From: JANOBJ01 sp031411575
GTDB lineage: Bacteria > Pseudomonadota > Gammaproteobacteria > Burkholderiales > Burkholderiaceae_C
Direction of reading: 5' to 3'
Length of the DNA stretch: 8,852 nucleotides
Assembly (NCBI GenBank): GCA_031411575.1
Contig: JANOBJ010000261.1
Coordinates: 1-8,852, forward strand
Both the position numbers and the translations under genes were made by a program. Below are positions 1-4,857 of this stretch, piece by piece. How positions within the stretch are numbered: position 1 is the first letter of the stretch; each line of letters opens with the position of its first letter. Below the pieces are notes generated by a model, which was not told the DNA's origin, did no database searches, and saw only the letters and a program-made list of their open reading frames with translations.

Positions 1-101
1 GCCAGCGCGCCGCGGGCGACGGTTTGCAGCGAAACGGTGGTGAGCGCGCCGGCCAGCGCGCCAATCGAAATCCAGCCTGCTATCTTGAGTTTCTGGCTCA
101 T
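1..101 (-). CDS. ctpA: S41 family C-terminal processing peptidase, N-terminal fragment
   Basis: Only the first 33 codons are in the window; the gene continues past the left edge. The visible product begins MSQKLKIAGWISIGALAGAL and continues into a Thr/Val/Leu-rich stretch. This is a short basic N-terminus followed by a hydrophobic segment at about residues 8-20, as expected for a signal peptide or membrane anchor. The start is well defined: on the minus strand GAGGAAA lies 6 nt upstream of ATG. From memory, this N-terminus is very close to that of S41 peptidases (CtpA/Prc type) in Comamonadaceae, which cleave periplasmic proteins near their C-termini with a Ser/Lys dyad. The PDZ and catalytic domains are outside the window, so the family call rests on the N-terminus and on its place downstream of gpmA. 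The gpmA stop is 179 nt upstream. Confidence 0.72.
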   Translation of the reverse strand, partial: MSQKLKIAGWISIGALAGALTTVSLQTVARGAL

Positions 102-194
102 GAAAATTTCCTCAACGAAACCAATATACACCTTGGAAGTCACCACGGCGTAACGGTTCCTCACAGTCTGGGGGAATTTCGGGATTTACCGACA

Positions 195-225
195 GTCGCT
201 GCCAAATCATTGGCACTTGTGCGAC
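195..225. repeat. Interrupted inverted repeat between gpmA and ctpA
   Basis: A perfect dyad TGCCAA-ATCA-TTGGCA (200-215) is flanked by a second pair of complementary arms, GTCGC (195-199) and GCGAC (221-225). Five unpaired bases (CTTGT) lie on one side. Together they can form an 11-bp interrupted stem. It lies in the gpmA-ctpA spacer, about 95-125 nt upstream of the ctpA start. It has no T-tract on either strand, so it does not look like an intrinsic terminator. It could be an operator or an RNA processing structure; the sequence does not decide which. Confidence 0.45.
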
Positions 226-280
226 AAATCTCCCTCTGGAAGCCGCCCGAAAGCCGGCGCAGCCCGGCAGACCGATTTAC

Positions 281-1024
281 TCAGGCTTTACCTTGACTCG
301 CCACCGCGGCGGCAGCCTCGGCAATCGCCTGCGCGTCGCCCAGGTAGTCGCGCCGGATCGGCTTCAAGCTGGCGTCCAGCTCATAGACCAGCGGGATGCC
401 GTTGGGGATGTTCAGACCCACGATGTCGGCGTCGGAAACCCCGTCCAGGTACTTCACCAGCGCACGGATCGAATTGCCGTGCGCCGCCACCACGATGCGC
501 TTGCCGGCGCGGATGGCGGGCGCCATCGATTCGTTCCAGAACGGCAGCACGCGCGCCACGGTGTCCTTCAGGCATTCGGTCAGCGGCACCTCGCCGGGCT
601 TGAGCCGGGCGTAGCGGATGTCGCCACGCTCGCTGCGCGGGTCGGCCGGGTCGAGCGCGGGTGGCGGCGTGTCGTAGCTGCGGCGCCAGACCAGCACCTG
701 CTCGTCGCCATATTGCCGGGCGGTCTCGGCCTTGTTCAGGCCCTGCAGCGCGCCATAGTGGCGCTCGTTCAGGCGCCAGCTGTGCATCACCGGCAGCCAG
801 GTGCGGTCCATTTCATCGAGGCAGTGCCACAGCGTGCGGGTGGCGCGCTTGAGCACGCTGGTGTAGGCCAGGTCGAACTCGTAGCCCTCGGCTTTCAGCA
901 GCCGGCCGGCCGCCTTGGCCTGCTCGATGCCGGTCGGCGTCAGGTCCACGTCGGTCCAGCCGGTGAAACGGTTTTCCAGGTTCCAGGTCGATTCTCCGTG
1001 GCGGATGAGAACAAGCTTGTGCAT
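281..1024 (-). CDS. gpmA: 2,3-bisphosphoglycerate-dependent phosphoglycerate mutase
   Basis: The product is 247 aa, about the family's usual length (E. coli GpmA is about 250). It interconverts 3- and 2-phosphoglycerate in cytosolic glycolysis and gluconeogenesis through a phosphohistidine. The signature LIRHGEST (residues 6-13) gives the phosphorylated His9 with Arg8. His182 in AAHGNSIRALV is the second catalytic histidine. Glu87 in LNERHYGALQG and Arg60 in SVLKRA are the other expected active-site residues. The protein aligns with E. coli GpmA over nearly its whole length and ends in the typical ASQGKA tail. The ATG fits the family N-terminus, although only a weak Shine-Dalgarno (GAG about 10 nt away) is visible. 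The gene is divergent from the rhodanese gene, with 215 nt between starts, and is followed by ctpA. Confidence in identity is very high. Confidence 0.97.
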   Translation of the reverse strand: MHKLVLIRHGESTWNLENRFTGWTDVDLTPTGIEQAKAAGRLLKAEGYEFDLAYTSVLKRATRTLWHCLDEMDRTWLPVMHSWRLNERHYGALQGLNKAETARQYGDEQVLVWRRSYDTPPPALDPADPRSERGDIRYARLKPGEVPLTECLKDTVARVLPFWNESMAPAIRAGKRIVVAAHGNSIRALVKYLDGVSDADIVGLNIPNGIPLVYELDASLKPIRRDYLGDAQAIAEAAAAVASQGKA

Positions 1025-1125
1025 GGGGCGGGCTCGGAGCAGTTGAAGGAAGGGCGGTTACAGCGCTGTTTTTGGGGCACGATTTCGGGGCGGATTTCGC
1101 TTCGGAGGGGTCGGCCCCACCCGGC

Positions 1126-1135
1126 ATTCTAAAAT
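1126..1135. promoter_or_regulatory. Overlapping divergent -10-like elements between gpmA and the rhodanese gene
   Basis: The AT-rich island CATTCTAAAATCAC in an otherwise GC-rich spacer contains TAGAAT on the minus strand (1126-1131) and TAAAAT on the plus strand (1130-1135). Each matches the sigma70 -10 consensus at five of six positions. They face gpmA and the rhodanese gene respectively and share two bases. No convincing -35 hexamer is visible at 16-18 nt in either direction. The call is inferred from position and composition. Confidence 0.35.
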
Positions 1136-1228
1136 CACGGGTTGGGCGGGCTGAATCAGGGGTGCGCCGGACCAGCCGACAGGTGGCTCCGGGCGTTCGA
1201 TGAGGGGTGCCGGCCTTCGCTACAGACG

Positions 1229-1233
1229 AAAGG
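1229..1233 (+). promoter_or_regulatory. Ribosome binding site that decides the rhodanese start
   Basis: AAAGG lies 6 nt upstream of the GTG at 1240. It favours that start over the in-frame GTG at 1207 and the ATG at 1252, neither of which has comparable spacing. Confidence 0.5.
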
Positions 1234-1239
1234 TGCGAC

Positions 1240-1650
1240 GTGAAGTTCTTGATGGATAACTGGATGTTGATTGCGGTGGCGTTCGTCTCGGGCGGCCTGC
1301 TGGTGTGGCCCGTGGTGCAGCGCGGCACGCGTGCCGGCGGCTTGAGCGCCAACGGCGCGGTGCAGTTGATCAACCGCGAAAAGGCGGTGGTGATCGACGT
1401 CAGCGAGGCCGACGAATTTGCGGTGGGCCACGTTGGCGGCGCCAAGAACGTGCCGGTCGGCGTGATCGAGACGCGGCTGCCCGAAGTGGTGAAAAACAAG
1501 GCGCTGCCGCTGATCCTGGTGTGCCCCACCGGCGCCCGCGCGGCCCGTGCGCTGGCGGCGGCCAAGAAACTGGGCTACGAACAGGCCCAAGTGCTGGGCG
1601 GCGGGCTGGCCGCGTGGAAAGAGGCTAACCTCCCGCTCGAGAAGGCCTGA
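1240..1650 (+). CDS. Membrane-anchored rhodanese-like sulfurtransferase (YibN type)
   Basis: The product is 136 aa from the GTG at 1240 and begins MKFLMDNWMLIAVAF. A single hydrophobic segment at about residues 8-25 should anchor it in the inner membrane. A single rhodanese domain follows (about 38-132). The active-site loop is CPTGAR (residues 95-100), giving a persulfide-forming Cys95 and a six-residue loop typical of sulfur-handling rhodaneses. Other rhodanese features are VIDVSEADEFAVGHVGGAKN (about 51-70) and the C-terminal GGLAAWKEANLP. The physiological sulfur donor and acceptor are unknown. The gene heads the rhodanese-grxC-secB-gpsA cluster, as yibN does in E. coli. An in-frame GTG 33 nt upstream would give 147 aa, but it would add polar residues before the anchor and lacks the good RBS. 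Confidence 0.9.
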   Translation: MKFLMDNWMLIAVAFVSGGLLVWPVVQRGTRAGGLSANGAVQLINREKAVVIDVSEADEFAVGHVGGAKNVPVGVIETRLPEVVKNKALPLILVCPTGARAARALAAAKKLGYEQAQVLGGGLAAWKEANLPLEKA

Positions 1651-1677
1651 AGCGGCCGCAGGTTCTCAGGGTCTTTT

Positions 1678-1698
1678 TTCCGGGCGGGTTGCCCGGAA
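1678..1698. repeat. Perfect 8-bp stem-loop between the rhodanese gene and grxC
   Basis: TTCCGGGC (1678-1685) and GCCCGGAA (1691-1698) are exact complements around a GGGTT loop. Six T residues (1674-1679) lie before the hairpin on the plus strand rather than after it, so it lacks the geometry of a plus-strand intrinsic terminator. On the minus strand the stem is followed by A residues, so it is no terminator there either. It may act as an intercistronic mRNA structure. Confidence 0.5.
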
Positions 1699-1730
1699 CC
1701 CGCTCCCCACCGTTTCCTGAATCAACACCC

Positions 1731-1991
1731 ATGCAAAACGTCAAGATGTACACCACGGCCGTCTGCCCCTACTGCATTCAGGCCAAGCAGATTCTCAAGT
1801 CCAAGGGCGTCGAGCAGATCGAGGAAATTCGCGTCGATGCGCTGCCCGAAGAGCGCATGAAGATGATGGAAACCACCGGCCGGCGCACCGTGCCACAGAT
1901 TTTCATTGGCGAGACGCATGTGGGCGGCTGCGACGACTTGATCGCGCTCGATGCGAGAGGTGGCCTGATGCCGCTGCTGGCGTCCGCCTGA
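1731..1991 (+). CDS. grxC: Glutaredoxin 3
   Basis: The product is 86 aa, the size of a classical dithiol glutaredoxin. It reduces disulfides and glutathione mixed disulfides in the cytosol using glutathione. The active site CPYC is at residues 12-15, with Cys12 as the nucleophile. The cis-proline motif TVPQIFI (53-59) and the glutathione-binding GGCDD (65-69) are all in place, which defines the thioredoxin fold. The ATG at 1731 gives the expected MQNVKMYTT start. An open frame extends 42 nt further upstream but would add non-family residues across the hairpin at 1678-1698. There is no clear Shine-Dalgarno; the preceding bases are CCTGAATCAACACCC. It is the second gene of the cluster, 80 nt after the rhodanese gene. 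Confidence 0.95.
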   Translation: MQNVKMYTTAVCPYCIQAKQILKSKGVEQIEEIRVDALPEERMKMMETTGRRTVPQIFIGETHVGGCDDLIALDARGGLMPLLASA

Positions 1992-2026
1992 GATAATTAC
2001 CCCACCAGACGATCACCCGATCGTTG

Positions 2027-2062
2027 GCCCGCCGCGAACGTCCTCCGGCGGGCTTTGTTTTT
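2027..2062 (+). terminator. Intrinsic terminator or attenuator between grxC and secB
   Basis: GCCCGCCG (2027-2034) and CGGCGGGC (2046-2053) form a perfect 8-bp GC stem around an 11-nt loop. TTTGTTTTTG (2054-2063) follows immediately. This is textbook intrinsic-terminator geometry on the plus strand. The T-tract ends only 16 nt before the secB ATG. Either the rhodanese-grxC transcript ends here and secB has its own promoter upstream of the hairpin, or the element attenuates read-through into secB. A 5-bp hairpin, CGATC-ACCC-GATCG, lies just before it at 2010-2023. Confidence 0.7.
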
Positions 2063-2078
2063 GACCCGAAAGCATTTC

Positions 2079-2555
2079 ATGGCCGAACCGCAAGACCCCG
2101 TTTTCCAGATTCAACGCGTCTACCTCAAGGAGGCGTCGCTGGAGCAACCCAATTCGCCTGGCATCCTGCTGGAGCAGGAGCAGCCGGCGGTGGACATCCA
2201 GCTGGGCGTGGGCGCCGAGCCGGTGGCGGAAGGGATTTTCGAGGTGACGGTCACTGCCACCATCACCACCAAGATCAAGGACCGCACGGTGTTCCTGGTC
2301 GAGGCCAAGCAGGCCGGCATTTTCGAGATCCGCAACCTGCCGCAGGACCAGATGGGCCCGGTCATGGGGATTGCCTGCCCGCAGATCGTCTACCCGTACC
2401 TGCGCGGCAACGTGGCCGACCTCATCACGCGTGGCGGTTTTCCGCCGGTGCACCTGGCCGAGATCAACTTCCAGGCGATGTATGTGCAGCAGCAGGCCGA
2501 AGGCCCGGCGGTCAACGGGAACGACTCGGACGTCCCCACCATCACCATCGCCTGA
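2079..2555 (+). CDS. secB: Protein-export chaperone SecB
   Basis: The product is 158 aa (E. coli SecB is 155). SecB is a cytosolic tetramer that keeps precursor proteins unfolded and delivers them to SecA at the Sec translocon. The start MAEPQDPVFQIQRVYLKE fits the family. The most diagnostic stretch is at residues 100-133: CPQIVYPYLRG, NVADLITRGGFPPVHL and AEINF. The mid-region VTVTATITTKIKDRTVFLVE supplies the beta-sheet strands. The tail after about residue 138 is acidic and low in complexity. The ATG at 2079 is preceded only by a weak GAAAG (2068-2072) and lies directly downstream of a terminator-like hairpin. An upstream in-frame TTG would add eight non-family residues and begin inside the T-tract. 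Confidence 0.96.
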   Translation: MAEPQDPVFQIQRVYLKEASLEQPNSPGILLEQEQPAVDIQLGVGAEPVAEGIFEVTVTATITTKIKDRTVFLVEAKQAGIFEIRNLPQDQMGPVMGIACPQIVYPYLRGNVADLITRGGFPPVHLAEINFQAMYVQQQAEGPAVNGNDSDVPTITIA

Positions 2556-2569
2556 AACCCGCCACAGAA

Positions 2570-2592
2570 CCTGTTTTTTAAGCTAAAACAGG
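2570..2592. repeat. 8-bp inverted repeat after secB
   Basis: CCTGTTTT (2570-2577) and AAAACAGG (2585-2592) are exact complements around a 7-nt loop, 15 nt after the secB stop. There is no T-tract beyond the 3' arm, so intrinsic termination is doubtful. The 3' arm is also the start of the dispersed repeat at 2585-2638. Confidence 0.45.
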
Positions 2593-2638
2593 CTGTTGTG
2601 CGCATCCGCTGGTCATAGTTTGCTATGAAAATCATAGT
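2585..2638 (+). repeat. Dispersed intergenic repeat, copy 1, overlapping the gpsA start
   Basis: This 54-nt stretch aligns without gaps to 8008-8061, with 39 of 54 identical positions, including the 11-nt core ATAGTTTGCTA. Its right end is a perfect inverted repeat, CTATGA-AAA-TCATAG (2623-2637), which contains the gpsA ATG (2625-2627). The layout (ACAGGCTGT..., then TCC, then an AT-rich TTGCTAT hairpin) resembles a short repeat I recall as very abundant in Comamonadaceae intergenic regions. That family assignment is from memory. Confidence 0.6.
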
Positions 2639-3800
2639 GATCGGCGCGGGGGCATGGGGCACGGCACTGGCCATCAGCGCCAGCCGCCACCCGGCTGGCC
2701 ACGCCGTCACGCTGTGGGCGCGCGATGCCGCCCGGGCGCAAGCCATGCAGGCGGCGCGCGAGAACACCCGCTACCTGGCCGGCGCCGCGCTGCCGCCCGC
2801 TTTGGACGTGGCATCCGGCCCGGCGGCTGAACTGGTCGCGCGCGTGGCCACCGCCGATCTAGTCATCATTGCCACGCCGATGGCCGCGCTGCGCGGGCTG
2901 CTGGTGGCGCTGGCCGACTGCCGCGCGCCCGTGGCCTGGCTGTGCAAGGGCTTCGAGGCGCCGCAGGTGGGCGCGGCTGCTGCTGCGGGTTTGGCAGCTT
3001 CCGCAGGCGCTTCTGGCTCGGCACGGCTGGCGGGCGCTGCTGCCTCGCCGGCCGCGGCCGGCGCGGTAGGCCTGCTGGCGCATGAGGTGCGGGCGCAGGT
3101 GGCCCCCCACCTCATGGCTGGCGTGCTCAGCGGCCCGAGTTTTGCGCAGGAGGTGGCGCGTGGCCAACCCACCGCGCTGGTAGCCGCCAGCCCTCATGCC
3201 GCCGTGCGCGACGCACTGGTGGCAGCCTTTCACGGCCCCACGCTGCGCGTGTACGCGAATGACGACATCGTCGGCGTGGAGGTCGGCGGCGCCGTCAAGA
3301 ACGTGCTGGCGATTGCCACCGGGCTGTGTGATGGTTTGTGCGCGCCGGGCGGCGCGGATGTGGGGATGCCCGTGCCTACCGGTTCGGGCGCGGGCCTGCC
3401 CGGCGACACCGGCCTAGGCCTCAACGCCCGCGCCGCGCTGATCACGCGCGGGCTGGCCGAGATGACGCGGCTGGGCGTGGCGCTGGGTGCGCGGGCCGAC
3501 ACCTTCATGGGGCTGTCGGGCCTCGGCGATCTGGTGCTCACCGCCACCGGCGACCTGTCCCGCAACCGCCGCGTCGGCCTGCTGCTGGCGCAGGGCCGCA
3601 CGCTGCAGCAGGCGGTCGATTCGCTCGGCCACGTGGCCGAGGGGGTGTACTGCGCGCGTACCGTGGTGCAGCGCGCCCAGGCGCTGGGCGTGGACATGCC
3701 GATCGCACAGGGCGTGGTGGCGCTGCTGGACGGCACGCTGGCGCCCGCCGCCGCCGTGGCCGCGCTGATGGGCCGCGAGCCCACTGCCGAAACCAGCTGA
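2625..3800 (+). CDS. gpsA: NAD(P)-dependent glycerol-3-phosphate dehydrogenase
   Basis: The product is 391 aa. It reduces dihydroxyacetone phosphate to sn-glycerol 3-phosphate for phospholipid synthesis in the cytosol. The N-terminal Rossmann motif GAGAWGTA is at residues 7-14. Lys108 (WLCKGFE), SGPSFAQEVARGQPTA (169-184), the catalytic Lys225 in GGAVKNVLAIATG, NARAALITRGLAEM (267-280) and the GLGDLVLT/SRNRR region (299-316) are all present. It is about 50 residues longer than E. coli GpsA (339). The excess is mainly two low-complexity insertions: an Ala-rich one at about 114-152 and a Gly/Pro-rich one at about 239-262 (from CAPGGADVGMPVPTG to PGDTG). There is no Shine-Dalgarno, and the ATG lies in a dispersed repeat. 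The ATG must nevertheless be correct, because MKIIVIGAGAWG is the first strand and loop of the fold. Confidence 0.95.
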   Translation: MKIIVIGAGAWGTALAISASRHPAGHAVTLWARDAARAQAMQAARENTRYLAGAALPPALDVASGPAAELVARVATADLVIIATPMAALRGLLVALADCRAPVAWLCKGFEAPQVGAAAAAGLAASAGASGSARLAGAAASPAAAGAVGLLAHEVRAQVAPHLMAGVLSGPSFAQEVARGQPTALVAASPHAAVRDALVAAFHGPTLRVYANDDIVGVEVGGAVKNVLAIATGLCDGLCAPGGADVGMPVPTGSGAGLPGDTGLGLNARAALITRGLAEMTRLGVALGARADTFMGLSGLGDLVLTATGDLSRNRRVGLLLAQGRTLQQAVDSLGHVAEGVYCARTVVQRAQALGVDMPIAQGVVALLDGTLAPAAAVAALMGREPTAETS

Positions 3801-3829
3801 AGCGGCGCTGGCTCTGCCGTCAACGGCGC

Positions 3830-3867
3830 CTGGGGCGGTTGCACGGGCGCCCTTGCGCAACGCCCAG
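3830..3867 (+). terminator. Possible terminator hairpin after gpsA
   Basis: CTGGG...GTTGC (3830-3842) can pair with GCAAC.G.CCCAG (3857-3867), giving about 11 base pairs with two single-base bulges. The loop itself holds a GGGCGCCC palindrome. It lies 30 nt after the gpsA stop. The following bases (CCTTGTACT) do not form a convincing T-tract, so intrinsic termination is uncertain. The hairpin could instead protect the mRNA 3' end. Confidence 0.3.
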
Positions 3868-3960
3868 CCTTGTACTAGCCTGTGGACAGTCTTAAGCGGG
3901 CGTTAAGTTGGGATGGCGGTCTGCGTCAGCGCCCACGAGCTGGCGCCAAACCGAAGCAAA

Positions 3961-4045
3961 CCCGCCCCGAACCCAGAACCCCGAACGCCTAACCCTCAAC
4001 CCCATCACCTCCCCAAACGCCCCCCACTGTCCCCAACCCACCCCC
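3961..4045 (+). other. C-rich, G-poor spacer upstream of the lipoprotein gene
   Basis: In these 85 nt there are 52 C and only 7 G on the plus strand, within a window where C and G are otherwise roughly balanced. Short imperfect AACCC-type units recur (GAACCCAGAACCCCGAACG). High C, low G and little structure are the properties of Rho-utilisation (rut) sites, so a Rho-dependent terminator after gpsA or in the lipoprotein leader is plausible. No coding potential is evident. The rest of the 3801-4057 spacer holds the hairpin above and a small CTTAA-N7-TTAAG dyad at 3891-3907. Confidence 0.4.
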
Positions 4046-4051
4046 AAGGAG
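4046..4051 (+). promoter_or_regulatory. Strong ribosome binding site of the lipoprotein gene
   Basis: AAGGAG lies 6 nt upstream of the ATG at 4058. It fixes that start over the longer open frame that begins near 3908. Confidence 0.8.
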
Positions 4052-4057
4052 CCCGCC

Positions 4058-4723
4058 ATGTCCCACCGTACCCCCCTGATCCTCTTGAGCTGCGCCGCCG
4101 CGGTGGCGGTGCTGGCGAGCTGCGCCCAGCCGATGGCTGGCGCGTCGTCCAACCCCATGAGCTTCTTCCTCACCAGTTCCAACCCGGGCAAAGGCGCCGA
4201 TTTCGGCGGGCTGGCGGGGGCCGACGCCTACTGCGAGAAGCTGGCGTCGTCCGCCGGCGCCGGCGGCAAAACCTGGCGCGCCTACCTCAGCACCACCGGC
4301 AGCGCGCCGGTGCATGCGCGCGACCGTGTGGGCAGGGGCCCGTGGCGCAACGCCAAGGGCAAGATCGTGGCGGCCAACGTGGAAGACCTGCACGGCGGCA
4401 ACAAGCTGTCCAAGCAGACCTCGCTGACCGAGAAGGGCGAGATCATCAGCGGCCGCGGTGACCCGGTGAACCTGCACGACATCCTGACCGGCTCCACCGC
4501 CGACGGTCGCGCTGATCTGGCGGCCGCCGGCGACACCACCTGCGGCAACTGGACCAAGAGCGGCGAAGGCTCGGCCATCGTCGGCCACCACGACCGCGTC
4601 GGCCTGAACGAGTCGGCCCCGATGAAATCGTGGAACTCGTCGCACGGCACGCGCGGCTGCGGCATGGACGCGCTCAAGTCCACCGGCGGCGGCGGGCTGA
4701 TGTACTGCTTTGCGGCGAATTGA
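4058..4723 (+). CDS. Secreted lipoprotein, probably with an endostatin/C-type-lectin-like domain
   Basis: The product is 221 aa. A short basic start (MSHRTP), a hydrophobic core and the lipobox LASC (19-22) form a lipoprotein signal peptide with Cys22 as the lipidated residue. The +2 residue is Ala, so outer-membrane sorting is expected. The mature part runs from FFLTSSNPGKGADFGGLAGA (36-55) through AYCEKL, KTWRAYLST, ARDRVGRGPW, LHDILTGS, TCGNWT, GHHDR and KSWNSSHGTRGC to GGGLMYCFA at the end. Four mature cysteines (59, 162, 201, 217) suit two disulfides, consistent with a periplasmic or surface location. From memory, this pattern belongs to bacterial proteins with an endostatin/C-type-lectin-like fold that are often annotated as lectin or hypothetical. 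No ligand is known and I do not assign one. It is transcribed alone or as the first gene of the block; 134 nt separate it from the next gene. Confidence 0.8.
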   Translation: MSHRTPLILLSCAAAVAVLASCAQPMAGASSNPMSFFLTSSNPGKGADFGGLAGADAYCEKLASSAGAGGKTWRAYLSTTGSAPVHARDRVGRGPWRNAKGKIVAANVEDLHGGNKLSKQTSLTEKGEIISGRGDPVNLHDILTGSTADGRADLAAAGDTTCGNWTKSGEGSAIVGHHDRVGLNESAPMKSWNSSHGTRGCGMDALKSTGGGGLMYCFAAN

Positions 4724-4753
4724 GCGGGCGCGACAGGCGACACATAGGACTTT

Positions 4754-4830
4754 CCCTGTAGGTAGGGGGGTATCACCCACGGGCAGCTGCGGCCTCCTAA
4801 AATTTTTCTGTGGGTGGACACGAGCCACCC
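4754..4830 (+). promoter_or_regulatory. Candidate promoter and operator of the flavodehydrogenase operon
   Basis: The spacer before the Tat-signal subunit gene holds three elements in order. First is a G/C-rich dyad region: CCCT-N6-AGGG at 4754-4767, merging into GGG-TATCA-CCC at 4768-4778. Next is a TAAAAT -10-like element at 4798-4803 with no good -35, which would fit activator-dependent transcription. Last is a 6-bp stem GGGTGG/CCACCC (4812-4817 with 4825-4830) that would lie at the very 5' end of the transcript. All assignments are inferred from sequence pattern alone. Confidence 0.3.
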
Positions 4831-4844
4831 TGCAAACAAAAAAC

Positions 4845-4850
4845 AGGAGA
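4845..4850 (+). promoter_or_regulatory. Ribosome binding site of the small-subunit gene
   Basis: AGGAGA lies 7 nt upstream of the ATG at 4858. It supports this start and hence the unusually long N-region before the twin arginines. The same AGGAGA recurs before the next two genes (5554-5559 and 7166-7171). Confidence 0.75.
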
Positions 4851-4857
4851 CGCAAGC

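Noticed and set aside
123..128. TATATT (-10-like, minus strand) just upstream of ctpA
   Set aside because: No -35-like sequence at suitable spacing, and the start would leave a leader of only about 15 nt. Left uncalled as a promoter.
253..268. GCCGG-N6-CCGGC hairpin after the gpmA stop
   Set aside because: Only 5 bp with a poor pyrimidine tail (CTTTC on the minus strand), so too weak to call a terminator in this GC-rich context.
293..1132. 279-codon open frame on the plus strand opposite gpmA
   Set aside because: It lies antisense to the strongly supported gpmA and has the Arg/Gln/His-rich composition of a GC-rich shadow frame, with no recognisable motif.
4774..4816. CACCCAC (4774-4780) complementary to GTGGGTG (4810-4816), suggesting a riboswitch-like alternative to the 4812-4830 stem
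   Set aside because: If TAAAAT at 4798 is the -10, the left arm is not transcribed. The loop is long and no known riboswitch core is recognisable.
3989..4855. 288-codon minus-strand open frame over the lipoprotein gene
   Set aside because: Arg/Gly/Ala-rich antisense frame with no RBS and no family resemblance.
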